Shown: in pieces, positions 16,067 to 24,957 of the stretch
Layout: every line of letters starts with the position of its first letter
Position numbering within the stretch: position 1 is the stretch's first letter
Assembly: GCA_036258055.1 (NCBI GenBank)
Contig: DATAEK010000012.1
Coordinates: 1-31,330 of the forward strand
Direction: 5' to 3'
Length of the DNA: 31,330 bases
DNA from: DATAEK01 sp036258055
GTDB lineage: Bacteria; Acidobacteriota; Vicinamibacteria; Vicinamibacterales; 2-12-FULL-66-21
Made by a program: the position numbers and the translations under genes
The notes under the pieces: generated by a model
Told to the model about the DNA's origin: nothing
The model's database searches: none
The model's input: only the letters and a program-made list of their open reading frames with translations

Positions 16067-19000
16067 ATGAAGACCATGAAGAGGACAGCCAGCCGGACGA
16101 TGTTCCTCGCGGCAACGGTCTTGACACTGGGCGCGGCCAGCGTCGCGGCGCAGCCCGTCTGCGGACGCACGATCAAAGCCGACGTCGTCGCGCTGGATCA
16201 GGCGTTCTACAGCAACCGCCTCGGCACGATTCAGGCTGGCGGCATGATCTTCGCGTTGCGCCGCGACGTCGTCTCGATCGACGGGTTGGGACAGCCGCTG
16301 GCCGCCGGCAAGGTGATGTTGCGGCCCGACAAGCGGCCGCGGCCGATGGTCCTCCGGATGAACGTGGATGACTGCCTGGAAATTCGGTTTCAGAACCTGC
16401 TGTGTCCGCTGCCGTCCGTCTTCAACGCCAACATCGGGAATCAGCACTACCCCGTACCGGCAACACCTGCGACGGCCTACACCCCGAACCAGAACTCGCT
16501 GATCCTCCAGGAGGGGCAGACCGCGTTCGATCTGCTGAACAGTCAGCCGGCCGCTCGTCTGGCGGGCGTTCATGTGATGGGGCTCGAGCTGGTGCAGGCG
16601 GAGTCGCCCCCGGGCACGCCGGTCGCAGCCATCACCGCTGACGGCTCGTGGGTCGGCGCCAACGACGCCGGCGCGCCGAATCCGCTGATTCGTGCGGGCG
16701 GGCTTGTCGCTCCGGGCGAGCGGGTGACCTACACCTACGTGGCCAAGGCTCAAGGCGCGTACCTGCTGTACAGCACGGCCGGAAACGTCGGCCTGCAGCT
16801 CGGCTTCGGCGCGCAGTTAATGCAGGGGCTCTTCGGGTCCGTGCTCGTGCAACCCCGGACGGCCGAGTGGTATCGGAGCCAGGTGACGAAGGCCGATCTG
16901 GACCTCGCCTCCACCGGCAAGACGGCGGACGGTCATCCCATCATCGACTACGACAAGGTCTATCCGTCAGGACCCCACGCGGGTCAGCCGATCCTGAAGA
17001 TGCTCGATGCCAACAACGAGATCGTCTACTCGGATCTGACGGCGATCATCACCGGGCCGAAGCACGGACGATTCGAGTGCGGGACCTGTCCGGGTGGAAG
17101 CTGCGAGAACTGTCCTGGACTGAATCCCAACCCCTCGTATCCCGATCGGTCGCAGCCGTTCCGCGAGTTCGCGATCCATTATCACGATGACTTCGTCAGC
17201 ACGCAGGCGTTCCCCGAGTTCAGGAAGCACGCCGACGGGAGCGACGACGCCATGACGTATACCCTGCAGGGGAGCCGGGACTTCTTCGCGATCAACTACG
17301 GCATGGCGGGCATCGGCCCGGAGGTGTGGGCCAACCGCATCAAGGTGGGTCCGATGCATGACTGCGCGACCTGCCGGTTCGAGGAATTCTTCCTGAGCTC
17401 GTGGGCGGTGGGCGATCCGGCCATGGTCGTGGACATTCCCGCCAACGCGGTCGATCCGAAGACCAACCAGATCGTGCCCGGTCCGAAAGCCACCAAGGTG
17501 CTCTATCCGGACGATCCGAGCAACGTCTATCACAGCTACATGGGCGACCACGTGAAGTTCCAGATCCTCCACGCCGGCACGAACATCAGCCACGTGCATC
17601 ATCTGCACGCTCACCAGTGGCTGCACACGCCGAACGACGACACCAGCAGCTACCGCGACAGCCAGATGATCAGCCCCGGCGGGTCGTTCACGCTCGACCA
17701 TACGTTCTCGGGGAGCGGCAACAAGAACAAGACCGTCGGTGACGCGATCTTTCACTGCCACTTCTATCCCCACTTCGCGCAGGGCATGTGGGCGCTCTGG
17801 CGCGTGCACGATGTGTTCGAAGGCGGCACGGAGCTCGACGCCGAACAGCGGCCCGTGGTGGGATGGAACCGCGTGCTGCCGGACGGCGAGATCGAGGCGG
17901 GCTCACCGATTCCGGCCATCGTGCCCATGCCGACGATCCCGATGGCCCCGCTGGGCGCGCGCGTGAAGATCGTCTCGGTTGACGTGCCGGGCGTGGCGAC
18001 CCGTTCAGGCTTCCGCGCCGATGTCGACATGGCCGATCCCAATATCGCGAACGGCCCGGGCTTTCCGTTTTTCATCCCCGGTGTGGCCGGTCAGCGCGTG
18101 CCCCACCCGCCGTTGGATTTCGCGCCGGACGAGACGGACGCCGCGAACCCATTCCTGAACGGCGGCCTCCCGCGCTTCATCGCGCTGAAGGAAGTCGGGA
18201 CGCTGTACGAGAAGCACAATCGCTGGGACTTCTCGAAGTTCAACGATCAACTCAAGGCCGTGCGTCTCGACGAGGCGGGCACCGACGTCGAGAAGATCGC
18301 GATGAACTACCACGCGCAGCGGCTCCACAACACGTTTTTCCCTGACGGCTCGCCGGCCAACGGCGCCTCCGGCTTCGTGCTGAACGGCCGGCCTCCGGTC
18401 GCCGGCGCGCCGTATGCCGATCCGGCGATCGAGTTGGATGGGACGCCGGTGTGTCCCAAGAACACGCCTCCTTGTCTGATGCGGTACAAAGCCGCGGATA
18501 TCCAGCTCGATCTCGTCTTCAACAAGAAGGGGCAGCACTACCCCCAGTCGCGCATGATCGCGCTCTGGGGCGACGTCAAGGACACGCTCGCAGGCACGCG
18601 CGCGCCGGAGCCGTTTTTCTTCCGCGCGAACAGCAACCAGGTCATCGAGTACTGGCTCGCGAACCTGGTTCCCAACTACTACGAGCTCGACGACTTTCAG
18701 GTCAGGACACCAACCGACATCCTTGGACAGCACATTCACCTCGTGAAGTTCGACGTGACGTCCTCCGACGGCGCGGCCAACGGCTTCAACTACGAGGATG
18801 GCTCACTCAGTCCTCAGGAGGTCCGGGAAGTCATCGACAACATCAACAACGGCGGGGGACTCTTCACCGGGTTCGACTTCAACGCGGGCACTGCGCAGAC
18901 GCTGGTGTCGAAGGCCATTCCGTACTTCGGCGCCGGCGACAACAACGCCTGGCTTGGCGCCCAGGCGACCATCCAGCGCTGGTATGCCGACCCGATCCTT

Positions 19001-22000
19001 TCCAACGACGGGACGGATCGCACGCTGCGGACGATCTTCACGCACGATCACTTCGGCCCGTCGACCCACCAGCAGGTCGGGCTGTATGCAGGACTGCTGG
19101 TTGAACCGGCCGCGTCGCAATGGCAGGACCCGGTGAGCGCCGTCTTTCTCGGCACGAACCTGGGCCGGCCGGTCGGTGCCGACGGTCAATCGATTGAGGA
19201 CGGAGGGCCGACCAGCTGGCAGGCGAACATCATCACCACCGAACACGCAGACAGCTATCGTGAGTTTGCGCTCGAGTTCCAGGACAGACAGCTGGCCTAC
19301 AAGGCCCGCAGCAAATCCAAGGCGCAGTTCATCGACTACACCCGGTACGCCACTCCCACGCCGCCGGTTGCTCCGTGGGGTTGGGCCGATCCGCTCCAGG
19401 CCATCAACGCCCCGCTGAACGTCGCGCCCGGGGAGGCGGCGCCGTTCCCGAGCATCGTGACGCTGGCGTTCCAGACGGGCACCTACTCGTTGAACTACCG
19501 GAACGAGCCGCTCGCCTTTCGCGTGAACCCGAACATCGGCAGCCCGACACAGCTCCAGACCGATCTCTCCGGCGTGTTCCGATCGATTCCGCGCGCCGAC
19601 GCAACCTTGAACGTCCAGCCGACGGGCAACATCGACTCGCTCTGCGCCTCGGGGTGCTTTACGTTCGCGCCGCCCCAGCCGGGCGTAGAGAGCACCGATC
19701 CGTACACGCCGATGCTCCGGGCGTACGAAGGGGACAAGGTGCAGATTCGGACGCTCGTCGGGGCCCACATGTCGCCGCACTACTTCACGGTCCATGGCGT
19801 GAACTGGCTGTTCGAGCCGACGATCTTCCAGGCGTCAGACAACACCAGCGGCTATCGCAGTACGCAGGGCACGGGAATCTCGGAGCACTACGAGATGTTG
19901 TTCTCGCTGCCGCGTACGAATGCGGCCTACGGACTCGCGGACTACTTCTACAGCTCGAGCTCGGATACGACGGGTCTGAGCAGTGGCAACTGGGGCATCA
20001 TGCGCGCCTATCGCGCGGTGCAGCCGGCCGGCACGGGACCAGTGCCTCTGCCCAACAATCCGCCGCCCGAAACGGTCGCGGCGGCGCCGCCCGCCCCGCC
20101 AACCTGCCCGGCCTCGGCTCCAAAGCGGACCTTCTATGTCGTGGCCGTTCGCGCGCGCGACGTGCTGGGCGGCCCGGTCGTCTACAACGCCCGGGGCCGG
20201 GCCGGTGCGGGAGGAAGCCAGAAGCTGGTGAACCTGAACGCGCTGGCGTACTTTCTCAAGGACGATCTCGATCCAAAAACCGGGCTGCTGCTGCCGGGGA
20301 CGCCGGTCGAGCCGTTGATTCTGCGAGCCAACGCCGGCGACTGCATTTACATCACCCTCGAAAACCGCGTTCCCAACGCGGCGCTCAACATCGGGAGCAG
20401 CTCGTTCGGCATCCCGATCAACACGTCACACCAAGTCGGTCTTCACGCGCAGTTGGTCTCCTTCGACGTGACCCGCAGCAACGGCGTGGACGTAGGGAAG
20501 AACCCGCCGCTGACGATCAAGCCAGGACAGAGCGGCCCCTACACCTGGTACGCGGGCAACATCGAAGTAGATGGCGGCAACGTCAACCACATTCCCATCG
20601 AGTTCGGCTCGATTCCCCTCACGCCATCGGACCCGCTGATGCAGCATCCGTTCGGGCTCGTGGGTGCGCTGATCATCGAACCGCAGGGCACCTCCTGGCG
20701 CACCGACGACAACACCCGCGCCTCAGCCAGCGTCTGCAAAGGGAGCGCCGGCTGCAAAGACAACAACGTGCTGTTTCGCGAGTTCGTCGTGATCGTCCAG
20801 GACGATGTCTCGTCGGTGCGTCAGACGACGTCCACGGGGCCGCCGCCGACCGAGGCGACGCCGATTCCGTACACGCGCGCGATCAACTACCGGACCGAGC
20901 CGCTCGATTACCGCTTCATCGACCTCACATGGCTCGAGAACGCCAACATCAACGCACCCATCGGGGTCGGCCGGGCGCTGTCGAACTCGCTGGTTCTCGC
21001 CGATCCGCAAACGCCGGTCTTCGTGGCGACCGCCAACACGCCGCTCCGGTTCCGCATGGTGCATCCGGCCGGCATCAACGAGCAGGTGTTCACGCTCCAC
21101 GGCCACGTCTGGCAGGAGGAGCCGTACGTCAACGGATCGAGGGAGATAGGCCACAACCCGCTCTCGCAGTCGCAGGGCTCGCGGGATGGATTCGGCGCCA
21201 ACGTCTCGTTCGATGCAGTCATCGACAAGGCCGGCGGCGCCGCGGGTGTGCCTGGCGACTATCTCTATCGGACCTTCATCGGGAACGTCTTCCAGAATGG
21301 CATGTGGGGTTTGCTGCGGGTCGCGCCGCCGACACAGGACATCGTCACGATCACTCGCTTCTCGAACCCGAAGGTGACGCAAGGCCAGGTGCTCATCACG
21401 GGGACGATTACCGTCGATCCGAACACCGGACGGATGGCGGACCGCGTCACCATCTTCGACACGACCGGAGGCGCGCCGAAGGAGCTGGGCCAGGCCGAAG
21501 TGGACAAATTGACCGGCGCGTGGCCGAAGGACGGCAAGCCATTCGTGGCGCCGGCCACGGTGACGTCGATTCTGGTCCGCTCAGCGAACAACGGACAGAT
21601 CGCCGTCGCGAGCTACGTTCAGGAAGTGACGCAGTTGCCAGCGGCGGATTCGGCCCGAGTGGCGGCGGAACGGAGACGCCTGCCGCAGCGGCCAGATGAA
21701 TTGTCGCTCTTCAATGCGGTGCCGAAGCGGAGGGACACGTTCGTCGAGGCCGCCGGAACCGAGGCCGGTCAAGGCCGTTGGCTCGTGAACGGCCAGCCGC
21801 TCGGAGCCGATCGCACCATCATCGTGAGACCCGGTGAGACCATCACGATCTCCGTCAAGACCGGCCGGCACGATGTGACCTTCCCCAACGCGAAGCTGGC
21901 GATGAGCGCGTTCCAGTTCGAAATGCCAGGTGTGCCGTTCATTCCAAGAGGACAGGCTATCTCGACGGGCCCAGTCGAGGGGACAACGGTCCTCGCGACG

Positions 22001-22102
22001 CTCACCGTGCGCAGCGACATCGCCGCAGGAGTGAATCGCGTGCCGTTCAGCAGCACGGTGGACGGACAGCGGATGAATGCGACGTTCATCATTACGCGGT
22101 AA
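16067..22102 (+). CDS. Giant secreted multicopper oxidase, candidate Mn(II)/metal oxidase
   Basis: A 2011-residue exported protein with a signal peptide (residues 1-28, ending ASVAA before QPVCG) and many cupredoxin domains. One full set of copper-oxidase motifs is present in the first third: HVHHLHAHQW (509-518) and HCHFYPHFAQGMW (563-575). Later His motifs are NYHAQRLH (His749, His754), GQHIHLVKF (His889, His891), HDHFGPSTHQQVGL (993-1006), HMSPHYFTVHG (1234-1244), and HPAGINEQVFTLHGHVW (1666-1682) with FQNGMWGLLRV (Met1746). The size and repeated modules resemble the very large multicopper oxidases of Mn-oxidising bacteria (MnxG/MofA/McoA type), far longer than laccases. The ATG at 16067 is preferred over TTG 16049; ATG 16076 is also possible. 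It is followed 48 bases later by the beta-propeller gene. Confidence 0.85.
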   Translation: MKTMKRTASRTMFLAATVLTLGAASVAAQPVCGRTIKADVVALDQAFYSNRLGTIQAGGMIFALRRDVVSIDGLGQPLAAGKVMLRPDKRPRPMVLRMNVDDCLEIRFQNLLCPLPSVFNANIGNQHYPVPATPATAYTPNQNSLILQEGQTAFDLLNSQPAARLAGVHVMGLELVQAESPPGTPVAAITADGSWVGANDAGAPNPLIRAGGLVAPGERVTYTYVAKAQGAYLLYSTAGNVGLQLGFGAQLMQGLFGSVLVQPRTAEWYRSQVTKADLDLASTGKTADGHPIIDYDKVYPSGPHAGQPILKMLDANNEIVYSDLTAIITGPKHGRFECGTCPGGSCENCPGLNPNPSYPDRSQPFREFAIHYHDDFVSTQAFPEFRKHADGSDDAMTYTLQGSRDFFAINYGMAGIGPEVWANRIKVGPMHDCATCRFEEFFLSSWAVGDPAMVVDIPANAVDPKTNQIVPGPKATKVLYPDDPSNVYHSYMGDHVKFQILHAGTNISHVHHLHAHQWLHTPNDDTSSYRDSQMISPGGSFTLDHTFSGSGNKNKTVGDAIFHCHFYPHFAQGMWALWRVHDVFEGGTELDAEQRPVVGWNRVLPDGEIEAGSPIPAIVPMPTIPMAPLGARVKIVSVDVPGVATRSGFRADVDMADPNIANGPGFPFFIPGVAGQRVPHPPLDFAPDETDAANPFLNGGLPRFIALKEVGTLYEKHNRWDFSKFNDQLKAVRLDEAGTDVEKIAMNYHAQRLHNTFFPDGSPANGASGFVLNGRPPVAGAPYADPAIELDGTPVCPKNTPPCLMRYKAADIQLDLVFNKKGQHYPQSRMIALWGDVKDTLAGTRAPEPFFFRANSNQVIEYWLANLVPNYYELDDFQVRTPTDILGQHIHLVKFDVTSSDGAANGFNYEDGSLSPQEVREVIDNINNGGGLFTGFDFNAGTAQTLVSKAIPYFGAGDNNAWLGAQATIQRWYADPILSNDGTDRTLRTIFTHDHFGPSTHQQVGLYAGLLVEPAASQWQDPVSAVFLGTNLGRPVGADGQSIEDGGPTSWQANIITTEHADSYREFALEFQDRQLAYKARSKSKAQFIDYTRYATPTPPVAPWGWADPLQAINAPLNVAPGEAAPFPSIVTLAFQTGTYSLNYRNEPLAFRVNPNIGSPTQLQTDLSGVFRSIPRADATLNVQPTGNIDSLCASGCFTFAPPQPGVESTDPYTPMLRAYEGDKVQIRTLVGAHMSPHYFTVHGVNWLFEPTIFQASDNTSGYRSTQGTGISEHYEMLFSLPRTNAAYGLADYFYSSSSDTTGLSSGNWGIMRAYRAVQPAGTGPVPLPNNPPPETVAAAPPAPPTCPASAPKRTFYVVAVRARDVLGGPVVYNARGRAGAGGSQKLVNLNALAYFLKDDLDPKTGLLLPGTPVEPLILRANAGDCIYITLENRVPNAALNIGSSSFGIPINTSHQVGLHAQLVSFDVTRSNGVDVGKNPPLTIKPGQSGPYTWYAGNIEVDGGNVNHIPIEFGSIPLTPSDPLMQHPFGLVGALIIEPQGTSWRTDDNTRASASVCKGSAGCKDNNVLFREFVVIVQDDVSSVRQTTSTGPPPTEATPIPYTRAINYRTEPLDYRFIDLTWLENANINAPIGVGRALSNSLVLADPQTPVFVATANTPLRFRMVHPAGINEQVFTLHGHVWQEEPYVNGSREIGHNPLSQSQGSRDGFGANVSFDAVIDKAGGAAGVPGDYLYRTFIGNVFQNGMWGLLRVAPPTQDIVTITRFSNPKVTQGQVLITGTITVDPNTGRMADRVTIFDTTGGAPKELGQAEVDKLTGAWPKDGKPFVAPATVTSILVRSANNGQIAVASYVQEVTQLPAADSARVAAERRRLPQRPDELSLFNAVPKRRDTFVEAAGTEAGQGRWLVNGQPLGADRTIIVRPGETITISVKTGRHDVTFPNAKLAMSAFQFEMPGVPFIPRGQAISTGPVEGTTVLATLTVRSDIAAGVNRVPFSSTVDGQRMNATFIITR

Positions 22103-22150
22103 CGCTGTCGGGACACACGGAATGCCCATGCGTGGCTACAGGACGGATCG

Positions 22151-24196
22151 ATGTCGACCGCGGCGACGCTGGCCCGCGTGATCGTCGTCGCGGGCGCATC
22201 ATGCGCGCTCGCGGCGGACGCCTCCTCGACGCGCGCCGCGGGGCCCGGCGGGTCGTGGGCCCGCGACGGGCGCGCGCAGGCGCCACCGGCGGCCGTCCAT
22301 ACCGCATCGTCTCGAACCCGGAAGGAAGAAAAAACGATCCCAGGCCCGGTGCTCGTCAGCCGGACCGTCCGGGAAGGAATGACCATCGATTTCGAGGTGA
22401 GCCGATCCGTTGCGGGCGGACGCCAGGATCGACGGCTTCGAGAAGGGGACAACGTCGAGATTGGGTTCACGATTCGTGACGCGGGAAGCGGCAATCCGAT
22501 CTCCGGCTTGAATCCGGCGGCGTGGCTCACGTCGGTAGGCGCGGCGGGGGACGAGCCACGCGCGAGCTGTGCCGATCTCGTACGGTCGGCGCTCGGCGGC
22601 ACGCTGTTCTCGCGCTCCGAGCTGGATCTGAACGCGTATTACGTCCTGGCGCTCAACGCCGACGCGACCATCACGGTGGTCGATCCACTCTTTGGCTTCG
22701 GCGGCACGAAGCTCCTCGCCATGATCGCGCTCGAGAGCCCGGGTGAAGACTGGACCCTCACGTCCGATCAGAACTGGCTCCTCGTCACCATGCCCGCGGC
22801 GAACCGCGTCGCCGCTGTTAGTACCCGGTTGTGGTCCGTCGTCAAGAACGTCGACATCGGCCCGTCGCCGTCCCGCGTCGCGCTTCAGCCTGACCAGGCC
22901 TATGCCTGGGTCGCCTACGCTGACGACCCCAAGTCGGGCAGCGCATCCGGTGTCGCGGTACTCGATGTTCGGACCCTGACCGTCGTCGCGCGTATCGCCA
23001 CCGGACGCGGACCGCACCAGATGGCGTTCAGCGACGACAGCCGGTTTGCGTTCGTCACCAACGGTGACGATGGCACCGTCTCGATCGTCGATGTGCGAAG
23101 CCTCCGGAAAGTCAAAGACATTGCCGTGAGCGCGAGGGTTGCATCGATTGCCTTCTCGAAGTTGGCCAGGGCGGCCTACATCACGAGCCCGGATGCCGGG
23201 ACCGTGACCGGCATCGGTTTGCAAACGCTCGGCATCATCGCCCGCATCGACGCATCGCCCGGGCTCGGCGCGATCGAGTTCGCGCGGGACGGCCGCTTCG
23301 GATTCGTGGTGAACCCGCGCGCGAACACGCTCTCGATCTTCGAGACCGCGCGCAATCGCATCGTCCGTACGGCCGATCTCGAGAAAGGGCCGGATCAGCT
23401 GGCTTTCTCCAGTCGCTTCGCGTACGTGCGTCACCGGGACAGCGAAAACGTCGTCATGATCCCGCTCGACGAGCTTGGTACTGAAAGCACCGAAGGCGCG
23501 AGCGTGCCGCTGCTCGACTTTCCGGGCGGACAGCATCCGCTCGGGAACGGATCGCGCGCCAGCCTTGCGGCATCGATCGTCCGATCGGCCGAGGACAATG
23601 CAGTGCTCGTGGCCAATCCGCGGGACAAAGCCATCTACTACTACCAGGAGGGCATGGCCGCGCCGATGGGCCAGTTCAACAACTATGGTCAGGAGCCCGT
23701 GGCCGTCCAGATTGTGGACCGCAGTCTCCGCGAGTCGCGGCCCGGCCGCTACCGGTCGACGGTGCGCCTTCCGGCGGCTGGACACTACAGCGCGCTCCTC
23801 TTCATCAACAGCCCGCGTGTGGTGCACTGCTTCGATGTGTCGATCGATCCGCCCGCGCAACAGACGCCCGCCATCGCGGCGCCGCCCTCGACCCGAATCG
23901 AATCCCTCACCCCCGACACGATCGTGAGGCCGAGGACAGCCAACAGGATCGCCGTTCGCATGCTCGACGGCAGAACGGGCCAGGCAGTGTCGAACGCGCA
24001 GGACGCGGGAGTCCTCGTCGTGGCGGCCGGCGTATGGCAGGCGCGGCAGACTCTCGAGTACGAGCGCGATGGAGTCTATGCCGTGACACTGACGCCGCCA
24101 GCGCCGGGACTCTACACGGTGTTCGTCGTGTGCCCGTCGCGACAGATGCCCTATCGCCGCGTGTTTTCCTTCGAGGTCGCGGAGCAGTCGAAATGA
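22151..24196 (+). CDS. Secreted YVTN-type beta-propeller protein
   Basis: A 681-residue exported protein with a signal peptide (about residues 1-29). An N-terminal beta domain (about 70-125, with VEIGFTIRDAGSGNPISGLNPAAWL) resembles YtkA/FixH-like sandwiches. Residues 150-480 contain YVTN/NHL-like beta-propeller repeats, each with a pattern such as PHQMAFSDDSRFAFVTNGDDGTVSIVDV. A second beta sandwich closes the protein (about 585-681). Propellers of this kind bind partners or cofactors outside the membrane, sometimes haem d1, but no haem motif is visible here. It follows the oxidase gene by 48 bases and overlaps the next gene by 4, so it is likely an accessory or scaffold partner of the oxidase (inference). 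Confidence 0.82.
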   Translation: MSTAATLARVIVVAGASCALAADASSTRAAGPGGSWARDGRAQAPPAAVHTASSRTRKEEKTIPGPVLVSRTVREGMTIDFEVSRSVAGGRQDRRLREGDNVEIGFTIRDAGSGNPISGLNPAAWLTSVGAAGDEPRASCADLVRSALGGTLFSRSELDLNAYYVLALNADATITVVDPLFGFGGTKLLAMIALESPGEDWTLTSDQNWLLVTMPAANRVAAVSTRLWSVVKNVDIGPSPSRVALQPDQAYAWVAYADDPKSGSASGVAVLDVRTLTVVARIATGRGPHQMAFSDDSRFAFVTNGDDGTVSIVDVRSLRKVKDIAVSARVASIAFSKLARAAYITSPDAGTVTGIGLQTLGIIARIDASPGLGAIEFARDGRFGFVVNPRANTLSIFETARNRIVRTADLEKGPDQLAFSSRFAYVRHRDSENVVMIPLDELGTESTEGASVPLLDFPGGQHPLGNGSRASLAASIVRSAEDNAVLVANPRDKAIYYYQEGMAAPMGQFNNYGQEPVAVQIVDRSLRESRPGRYRSTVRLPAAGHYSALLFINSPRVVHCFDVSIDPPAQQTPAIAAPPSTRIESLTPDTIVRPRTANRIAVRMLDGRTGQAVSNAQDAGVLVVAAGVWQARQTLEYERDGVYAVTLTPPAPGLYTVFVVCPSRQMPYRRVFSFEVAEQSK

Positions 24197-24957
24197 TCGC
24201 CCGGGCCGCCCATGCGGACGAGACGAACGCGGTCATGCAGGGGCTGTGGATAGGCACGCACCTGACGACCCTGGAACGTCTGTCGATCGCGTCGTTCCTG
24301 CACAACGGACACGACTACCACCTTTACACATACGCGCACGTCCGGAACGTGCCGGACGGGACGACCGTCAAGGATGCCCGTGAGATCCTTCCGGAGTCGC
24401 ACATCTTTCAATACAAGGATCACAAGAGCTACAGCGCTTTCTCGAACTTCTTCCGATACAAACTGCTGCTCGAGCGGGGAGGCTGGTGGGTTGACACGGA
24501 CACGATCTGTCTCAAGCCATTCGACTTGATCGATGACTACGTTTTCTCTTCGGAAGGCGTGGACCAGCAGTCGTTCATCAACTGCGGCGTGGTCAAGGTC
24601 CCGCCAAACAGCCCCGTCATGTCCTATGCCTGGAGTGTCTGCAGGACAAAAGAGGTCGGTCAACTCGTCTGGGGCGAGGTCGGGCCGAAGCTGATGGCAG
24701 AGTCCGTCAGGAAGCTATCACTCGAGCGTTTTGTCGTGGCCCCCTCCGTCTTCTGCCCGATCGGCTATCGAGACTGGGCAGCCGTCCTGGACCCGACGCG
24801 GATCTGGAAATTCCGCGACGATGTGTATGCGGTGCATCTCTGGAATGAAATGTGGCGTCGTGAGGAACGCGACAAGGGCCAGGCCTACCAGCCCGATTGT
24901 CTCTACGAACAACTGAAGCGACGCTATCTCGGTTCGGGCCCGGCGCTCACTCAATAG
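24193..24957 (+). CDS. DXD-type glycosyltransferase (GT32-like, sugar-binding region)
   Basis: A 254-residue GT-A glycosyltransferase of the family containing a DXD sugar-binding region, similar to OCH1/capsular synthesis transferases. The key segment is FFRYKLLLERGGWWVDTDTICLKPF with DTD at 101-103, preceded by FLHNGHDYHLYTY. There is no signal peptide. The start codon overlaps the propeller's stop as ATGA, tying it to the oxidase operon. It could glycosylate a secreted protein or extend a glycan made by the three transferases upstream; which one is unknown. The last seven bases overlap the end of the convergent kinase-like gene. Confidence 0.87.
   Translation: MIARAAHADETNAVMQGLWIGTHLTTLERLSIASFLHNGHDYHLYTYAHVRNVPDGTTVKDAREILPESHIFQYKDHKSYSAFSNFFRYKLLLERGGWWVDTDTICLKPFDLIDDYVFSSEGVDQQSFINCGVVKVPPNSPVMSYAWSVCRTKEVGQLVWGEVGPKLMAESVRKLSLERFVVAPSVFCPIGYRDWAAVLDPTRIWKFRDDVYAVHLWNEMWRREERDKGQAYQPDCLYEQLKRRYLGSGPALTQ

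Noticed and set aside
19375..21699. A 774-codon open frame inside the giant oxidase gene in another frame
   Set aside because: It is a shadow frame rich in Arg, Ala and Gly with no domain, and the oxidase frame is continuous with copper motifs and a signal peptide.
22199..23860. A 553-codon minus-strand open frame opposite the beta-propeller gene
   Set aside because: It mirrors the codon pattern of the propeller gene and shows no protein family features.
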